Shown piece by piece: positions 12,893 through 17,358 of a DNA stretch of 17,358 nucleotides (positions within the stretch are counted from its first letter, which is position 1; every line of letters starts with the position of its first letter). Origin of the DNA: an uncultured Clostridium sp. Lineage in GTDB: Bacteria; Bacillota; Clostridia; Lachnospirales; Lachnospiraceae. The stretch spans positions 1 to 17,358 of the forward strand of contig CABQJA010000031.1 in assembly GCA_902464345.1 (NCBI GenBank). Direction: 5' to 3'. The notes under the pieces are model-generated. The model was not told where the DNA came from. It saw only the letters and a list, made by a program, of their open reading frames with translations, and did no database searches. The translations under genes were made by a program, and so were the position numbers.

Positions 12893-14754
12893 CTTTCCAG
12901 TCTCTCCTGAATCTCTTTCGCTACATGTTCACCATTCATTCCAAGCATTGCTCTTAGCTGCGGAATACTTCCCTGTTCCACAAACTGATCCGGTATCGCA
13001 ACTCCGTATACCTGAACCTTCGCCTGTTTCTTTGATAAATAAGCCGCAACTGCCTCTCCGTATCCTCCGGAGTATACATTCTCTTCCATCGTACAGATCA
13101 GGGAATGTGTCTCCGCCAGCGCATCTAACAACTGCTTATCCAACGGCTTTACAAATCTTGCATTGATCAGGGATGCATGAATCCCCACCTGTTCCAGACA
13201 CGCACAGGTCTTCTCTGCCTCTTCCAGCATATTGCCGACCGCCAGAATCGCCACCTGCTCGCCCTTTTGCAGCCATTCACTTCTGCCATAGATGATCGGC
13301 TCCCGCTTTTCTGCCCAATGATCATAAGCGGTTCCTCTCGGATAGCGGATTGCGATCGGTCCCGGATAGCTGACCGCAAAATCCATTGCATCCTCCAGCT
13401 CATACCGGTTCTTTGGAGAAAGGATCGTCATATTCGGGATTCCGGACAAATACGTAATATCAAAAATTCCCTGATGCGTCGAGCCATCCGCTCCTACCAG
13501 ACCGGACCGGTCGATCGCAAAGATCACATGCAGATTCTGAATGCACACGTCATGTAAAATCTGATCATAAGCACGCTGTAAAAAGGAGGAATAGACAGCT
13601 ACAACCGGAAGCATACCGGCCGCAGCAAGTCCCGCCGCAAAAGTAACTGCATGCTGCTCCGCAATTCCCACATCAAAAAACCGCTCCGGATACTGACTCC
13701 GGAACCGCTTCAGTCCGGTGCCCTCCGCCATGGCTGCCGTGATTGCTACCAGCCGTGGGTTCTGCTCTGCAAGCGTTAAGATCTTTCTTGCAAAAATATC
13801 CGTATAATCCGGCTTCTCCTTCTTTTTCAGGACCTTACCGGTCTCCAGATCAAACGGTGCCACTCCATGGAAATAACAAGGGTACTTCTCGGCATATCGA
13901 TATCCCTTTCCTTTTTTCGTCTTCACATGAACCACTACCGGCCGCTGAAGCTCAATTGCCGCCACCAGCGAATCTACCATCTCACTGATATTATGACCGT
14001 CAATCGGGCCAATATAAGTAATTCCCATATCCTCAAAGAACATCCCCGGAACCAGCAGATGCTTAATGCTGTCCTTGGATCGTTTCACCGACTTCGCCAG
14101 ATCATATCCACCGATCGGGAAATTCAGGATCGTATTTTCCACGCCTGCCTTAAACTCATTGTATGCCTGTCCGGCCCGGATCTTATTCAGATAACGGCTC
14201 ATGCCTCCTACATTTTCAGAAATCGACATCTCATTATCATTCAAAACAATTACCAGACTGGATTTTAGATTGGCCACATTATTCAGTGCTTCATAGGCCA
14301 GGCCGCCGGACAATGCACCGTCACCGATCACTGCTACGATCGACTCATCGGTTCCCATGATTTCCTTTGCCTCTGCAAATCCCAGTGCCGCAGAAATAGA
14401 CGTTGAACTGTGTCCGGTATTAAAGCTGTCACACGGACTCTCACCCCGCTTCGGAAATCCGCTCATGCCGCCGAATTCCCGCAGATGCTCAAACTCATCC
14501 TTTCTGCCTGTCAGGATCTTATGTGTATAAGACTGATGGCCTACATCCCAGATCAGCTTGTCCTCCGGGAAATCAAGAACCAGATGCAATGCCATTGTCA
14601 ACTCTACGGTGCCCAGATTGGATGCCAGATGGCCTCCGGTCTGACTGATATGAGTTAATAAGAAATCCCGGATCTCCTGCGCCAGAATCGGATATTCGCT
14701 TTTATCCAGACGCTTAATATCATTCGGTTTTTTTATCTTATCCAACGTACTCAT
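12889..14754 (-). CDS. dxs: 1-deoxy-D-xylulose-5-phosphate synthase
   Basis: Dxs condenses pyruvate and glyceraldehyde 3-phosphate to DXP, the first step of the MEP isoprenoid pathway, with thiamine diphosphate and Mg. The 621-aa protein contains H42 (GHLASNLG), H73 (WDVGHQSYTHKI), the ThDP motif GDGALSGG at 144-151 with downstream NDN (172-174), and catalytic E366 in DVGIAEQHAV. The C-terminal transketolase domain contains IAIRYPRG. Length is normal. It starts 14 nt after the ispA stop with a GAGAGG site, and its last bases form the tlyA start. Together with ispA it supplies prenyl diphosphates for undecaprenyl carriers and quinone-type lipids. Confidence 0.96.
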   Translation of the reverse strand: MSTLDKIKKPNDIKRLDKSEYPILAQEIRDFLLTHISQTGGHLASNLGTVELTMALHLVLDFPEDKLIWDVGHQSYTHKILTGRKDEFEHLREFGGMSGFPKRGESPCDSFNTGHSSTSISAALGFAEAKEIMGTDESIVAVIGDGALSGGLAYEALNNVANLKSSLVIVLNDNEMSISENVGGMSRYLNKIRAGQAYNEFKAGVENTILNFPIGGYDLAKSVKRSKDSIKHLLVPGMFFEDMGITYIGPIDGHNISEMVDSLVAAIELQRPVVVHVKTKKGKGYRYAEKYPCYFHGVAPFDLETGKVLKKKEKPDYTDIFARKILTLAEQNPRLVAITAAMAEGTGLKRFRSQYPERFFDVGIAEQHAVTFAAGLAAAGMLPVVAVYSSFLQRAYDQILHDVCIQNLHVIFAIDRSGLVGADGSTHQGIFDITYLSGIPNMTILSPKNRYELEDAMDFAVSYPGPIAIRYPRGTAYDHWAEKREPIIYGRSEWLQKGEQVAILAVGNMLEEAEKTCACLEQVGIHASLINARFVKPLDKQLLDALAETHSLICTMEENVYSGGYGEAVAAYLSKKQAKVQVYGVAIPDQFVEQGSIPQLRAMLGMNGEHVAKEIQERLER

Positions 14755-14768
14755 TCTAATAGCCTCTC

Positions 14769-15647
14769 TTATTTTCTGCGATTTACCAGAGATAAAATCA
14801 GTTCATGTAAAAATGTATCCTGCTGTGGGAATGCATCCAGAATTGCAACTGCCTCTTCTGATAATTCCTTCACATCTTCCTTCGCCTGCATCAGTCCGTG
14901 AAGGGTCACATAGGTGACCTTGCCATTCTCTTCATCACTGTGCAAAGGCTTTCCAAGCTCTGCTTCATTTCCCTCAATATCCAGAATATCATCCTGGATC
15001 TGGAATGCCTTTCCTACCAGACTTGCCAGCCGCTCGATCTTCGTGACCTCTTCGTCCGTTGCACCACCCAGAATCGCTCCGATCATCATGGATGCTTCAA
15101 TCAGGGCTCCGGTCTTATTCTCATAAATATATTCCAATTCGTCCTTTGTCAGCGACTTTCCCGTCAGCTCCACATCTGCAGTCTGTCCGCCGATCATCCC
15201 GTAGATACCCGGCTTCCGGGTCAATACCTTATATGCCTCTGTTGCCTTCTTTAAATCATCGGTCAGGTCAAATGCCTTTGCAGCGGTCTCAAATGCATAA
15301 TTTAACAGGGCATCTCCGGCCAGAATTGCCATTGCCTCGCCATATACGATATGTGCCGTCTTTCTTCCGCGCCGGTAATCATCATTATCCAGCGCCGGCA
15401 GGTCATCATGTACCAGAGAATAGGTATGTATCATTTCAATCGCGGCCATAAACGGTTCGATCTCTTCTCCGTTGCCGCCAAACATCTTATATACCTCCTG
15501 CATCAAGAGCGGACGCAGACGCTTACCGCCGGCATCCATCGTATAATTCATAGCCGCCAGTACCGTCTTTGCATATCCCTCCGGCTTCGGCATATATTTA
15601 TGGATAACTGCCTCTACAGCAGTTACTTTCTCATTCAATCGTTCCAT
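14769..15647 (-). CDS. ispA: Farnesyl diphosphate synthase (polyprenyl synthetase)
   Basis: IspA adds two IPP units to DMAPP to make farnesyl diphosphate. The 292-aa protein carries the first Asp-rich motif DDLPALDND at 81-89, with the two-residue insertion of bacterial type II FPP synthases, and the second DDILD at 219-223, plus GGKRLRP at 40-46. Y76, five residues before the first motif, is an aromatic chain-length limiter that fits a C15 product. Its first 17 nt overlap the end of xseB, and AAGGAG lies 9 nt before the ATG. The xseB-ispA-dxs order is widely conserved. Confidence 0.95.
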   Translation of the reverse strand: MERLNEKVTAVEAVIHKYMPKPEGYAKTVLAAMNYTMDAGGKRLRPLLMQEVYKMFGGNGEEIEPFMAAIEMIHTYSLVHDDLPALDNDDYRRGRKTAHIVYGEAMAILAGDALLNYAFETAAKAFDLTDDLKKATEAYKVLTRKPGIYGMIGGQTADVELTGKSLTKDELEYIYENKTGALIEASMMIGAILGGATDEEVTKIERLASLVGKAFQIQDDILDIEGNEAELGKPLHSDEENGKVTYVTLHGLMQAKEDVKELSEEAVAILDAFPQQDTFLHELILSLVNRRK

Positions 15648-15864
15648 CCCTGATTTCTCCTTCCTCTGTCAGAACTATCATCTCTTTTTCGATTCGATCC
15701 AGTGATTTTCCACACTCTGTCAGAAGCTCTACTCCCTGACGATATAATTTCATAGATTCCTCCAACGTGATCTCCGGAGCCTCTAACTGCTCCACAATGG
15801 ATGTTATCTTTGAAAATGATTCCTCTATATTAAGCGGTTGGCTGTTTTCCTTCTGTTCTTCCAA
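15631..15864 (-). CDS. xseB: Exonuclease VII small subunit (TTG start)
   Basis: XseB binds the XseA helical region to form exonuclease VII, which degrades single-stranded DNA. The 77-aa product has the typical SFSKITSIVEQLEAPEITLE segment followed by ESMKLYRQGVELLTECGKSLD, i.e. two amphipathic helices. The start is TTG at 15862-15864. A very strong AAGGAGG at 15874-15880, 9 nt away, decides this in the absence of a suitable ATG. It lies 19 nt after xseA and overlaps ispA by 17 nt. Confidence 0.93.
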   Translation of the reverse strand: MEEQKENSQPLNIEESFSKITSIVEQLEAPEITLEESMKLYRQGVELLTECGKSLDRIEKEMIVLTEEGEIRDGTIE

Positions 15865-15873
15865 ACCTGCGCT

Positions 15874-15880
15874 CCTCCTT
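15874..15880 (-). promoter_or_regulatory. Ribosome binding site that sets the xseB TTG start
   Basis: The minus strand reads AAGGAGG in the xseA-xseB gap, 9 nt before TTG 15864. Confidence 0.8.
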
Positions 15881-15883
15881 ATT

Positions 15884-17095
15884 CTATTCCGGATCTCCGG
15901 TCGGTCGTACCTCTGTTACCGCTGCCCGCACCTGACCATCCTGAATCGTAATTGTCAGCTCGTCCCCGGCTGATACCTGCCCGACACTGCAAAGCGGCTG
16001 CCTCCCGGCTTCAATATATCCATATCCGTGGATCAGCTTCGCCGTCGGTGAGCATCTGTGTAACTGCTCTGTCAGCAGTGCATACCGATGCTGATACTGC
16101 TCCAGCCTGTGCTGCATGGCTCTTCGCATCCGGTCCGACAGTTCATCCAGATACATCTGATTCTCCCCCAGCTTTGTCCGTGGATTCAGATGCTCCAGCC
16201 GAAGATTCATCTGCTGCCACTGACTCTTCGCCAGTGTAATCCTCTGTCGCATCCGGTTCTTCATCCGGTCAGCCATTCCCTCAAGCTCCCGGCACATGCT
16301 CATATAGTCCGGAATTGCAAGTTCACAGGCCGCAGACGGGGTCGGTGCCCTTAAGTCTGCCGCATAATCGGCAATTGTTGTATCCACCTCATGTCCCGTT
16401 CCTGAAATGATTGGTGTTTTTGCTACATAAATAGCTCTCGCCACGCATTCTTCATTGAATGCCCATAAGTCCTCAATCGAACCTCCGCCACGACCGATAA
16501 TGATCGTATCCAGTCCCATCGCATCCAGCACCTGAATTCCCTTCACGATCGTTGCCGCAGCGCCCTCGCCCTGCACCTTCGCCGGGTACAGGATCAGCTG
16601 TACATAAGGATTCCTGCGCCTTGCTATGTTCCGTATATCCTGAATCGCAGCTCCGGTAGATGCCGTTACGATTCCTACCCGTTTCGGATATTTCGGAATC
16701 GGTTTCTTGATTTCAAACTCAAACAGTCCTTCTTCATATAACCGGTTCTTCAGCCGCTCATACTCTTCATATAAAGCTCCGGTTCCATCCAGCTGGATTT
16801 CCTTCGCATAGATCTGGTACTTTCCGTCCCGTTCATAGACAGAAATATTACCGGTTACGACCACGCTCTGTCCATCCCGCAGCTGAAAGGCCAGTCCGCC
16901 CCGGTTCCCCCGGAACATAACACAGTTGATCGAGCCCTTCTCATCCTTCAGGCTGAAATAAATATGCCCGGAAGCATGATACTTGCAATTCGACACTTCG
17001 CCTTTGATGCATAGATTGGACAACAGATAATCTCCGTCAAACAGGTTTCGAATATATACATTGATTTGTCCTACTGAATAAATCCGCTTCTGCAC
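15884..17095 (-). CDS. xseA: Exonuclease VII large subunit (GTG start)
   Basis: XseA is the catalytic subunit of exonuclease VII. The 403-aa protein has an N-terminal OB-fold (about 1-100, with GEVSNCKYHASGHIYFSLKD), then the catalytic domain with GIVTASTGAAIQDI (141-154), GRGGGSIEDLWAFN (201-214) and GHEVDTTIADYAADLRAPTP (234-253). A helical C-terminal region (about 265-370) binds XseB. The length is slightly short compared with many family members (about 400-450) but complete. The initiator is GTG at 17093-17095, with GGAGG 6 nt upstream. It follows nusB by 23 nt. Confidence 0.95.
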   Translation of the reverse strand: MQKRIYSVGQINVYIRNLFDGDYLLSNLCIKGEVSNCKYHASGHIYFSLKDEKGSINCVMFRGNRGGLAFQLRDGQSVVVTGNISVYERDGKYQIYAKEIQLDGTGALYEEYERLKNRLYEEGLFEFEIKKPIPKYPKRVGIVTASTGAAIQDIRNIARRRNPYVQLILYPAKVQGEGAAATIVKGIQVLDAMGLDTIIIGRGGGSIEDLWAFNEECVARAIYVAKTPIISGTGHEVDTTIADYAADLRAPTPSAACELAIPDYMSMCRELEGMADRMKNRMRQRITLAKSQWQQMNLRLEHLNPRTKLGENQMYLDELSDRMRRAMQHRLEQYQHRYALLTEQLHRCSPTAKLIHGYGYIEAGRQPLCSVGQVSAGDELTITIQDGQVRAAVTEVRPTGDPE

Positions 17096-17118
17096 AGACT
17101 GCCTCCGATGCTATGCCA

Positions 17119-17358
17119 TCAATCCTGTCCGGATGCCATTTTACCAAGAACTGCATTTACAAATCCCTTTGCTTCTTCCGAACAATAGGTCTTTGCCAGC
17201 TCCACTGCTTCATTGATCGCTACCTTTTCCGGAATGGTATCATCCCATTTCATCTCATATACTGCCAGCCGCAGGATCGATAATTCCGCCTTGCCGATCC
17301 GGTTCAGATTCCAGCCCTCGGAATGCGCTGCGATACTTGTGTCTATTTCATCCAGATG
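17119..17358 (-). CDS. nusB: Transcription antitermination factor NusB, N-terminus cut by window edge
   Basis: The last 79 residues before TGA 17119-17121 are visible: LNRIGKAELSILRLAVYEM, then IPEKVAINEAVELAKTY, then GFVNAVLGKM. These are the conserved C-terminal helices of NusB, the partner of NusE (S10) in rRNA antitermination. Full-length NusB is about 130-150 aa, so the start lies beyond base 17358. It is the most upstream gene of the visible operon, ahead of xseA. Confidence 0.93.
   Translation of the reverse strand, partial: HLDEIDTSIAAHSEGWNLNRIGKAELSILRLAVYEMKWDDTIPEKVAINEAVELAKTYCSEEAKGFVNAVLGKMASGQD

Noticed and set aside
1..17358. tRNA, rRNA, CRISPR array, insertion sequence or prophage genes
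   Set aside because: I looked for these across both strands and found no repeat arrays, transposase-like proteins or recognisable RNA-gene sequence. Nearly all sequence is accounted for by the listed genes.

Overview
The window reads as a chromosomal segment of a spore-forming, Gram-positive, low-to-mid GC member of the Clostridia, most likely Lachnospiraceae. Three things point there: the conserved clostridial run nusB-xseA-xseB-ispA-dxs-tlyA-nadK-argR-recN-spoIVB, strong AGGAGG-type ribosome binding sites, and a GH31 alpha-glucosidase that closely resembles the Blautia (Ruminococcus) obeum enzyme as I remember it. The taxonomic call is inference; no rRNA or tRNA gene is present.

Left part (1-5453). 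A truncated PLP-dependent trans-sulfuration enzyme (cystathionine gamma-synthase/lyase family) runs leftward out of the window. Divergent from it is a VanG-type glycopeptide-resistance-like cluster on the + strand: vanR-like response regulator, vanS-like kinase (overlapping by 8 nt), a 135-nt control region with a VanR-box-like motif and a perfect 10-bp inverted repeat, then a VanXY-like cytoplasmic D,D-peptidase and a VanT-like racemase (ATGA overlap). The D-Ala:D-Ser ligase gene expected between vanS and vanXY is absent, and the racemase lacks the membrane domain of classical VanT. It does carry the Asn that marks serine-racemising VanT enzymes. This ligase-less regulator/peptidase/racemase set is the most interesting element here. 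A predicted membrane protein of unknown function converges on it, overlapping by 17 nt.

Middle (5450-7655). A GH31 alpha-glucosidase on the - strand has its own AT-rich promoter region. It is separated from the upstream spoIVB by a strong intrinsic terminator.

Right part (7656-17358, all - strand). This is a housekeeping and sporulation run: nusB (5' truncated), xseA and xseB (exonuclease VII), ispA and dxs (isoprenoid precursors), tlyA (rRNA methyltransferase family), nadK, argR, recN, a terminator, then spoIVB. Most junctions overlap or have gaps under 25 nt, so nusB to recN is probably one operon. SpoIVB has separate transcription, as expected for a forespore gene. Spo0A, which usually follows spoIVB, is not here. 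No gene-free stretch exceeds 300 nt, and I saw no tRNA, rRNA, CRISPR, IS element or phage gene.
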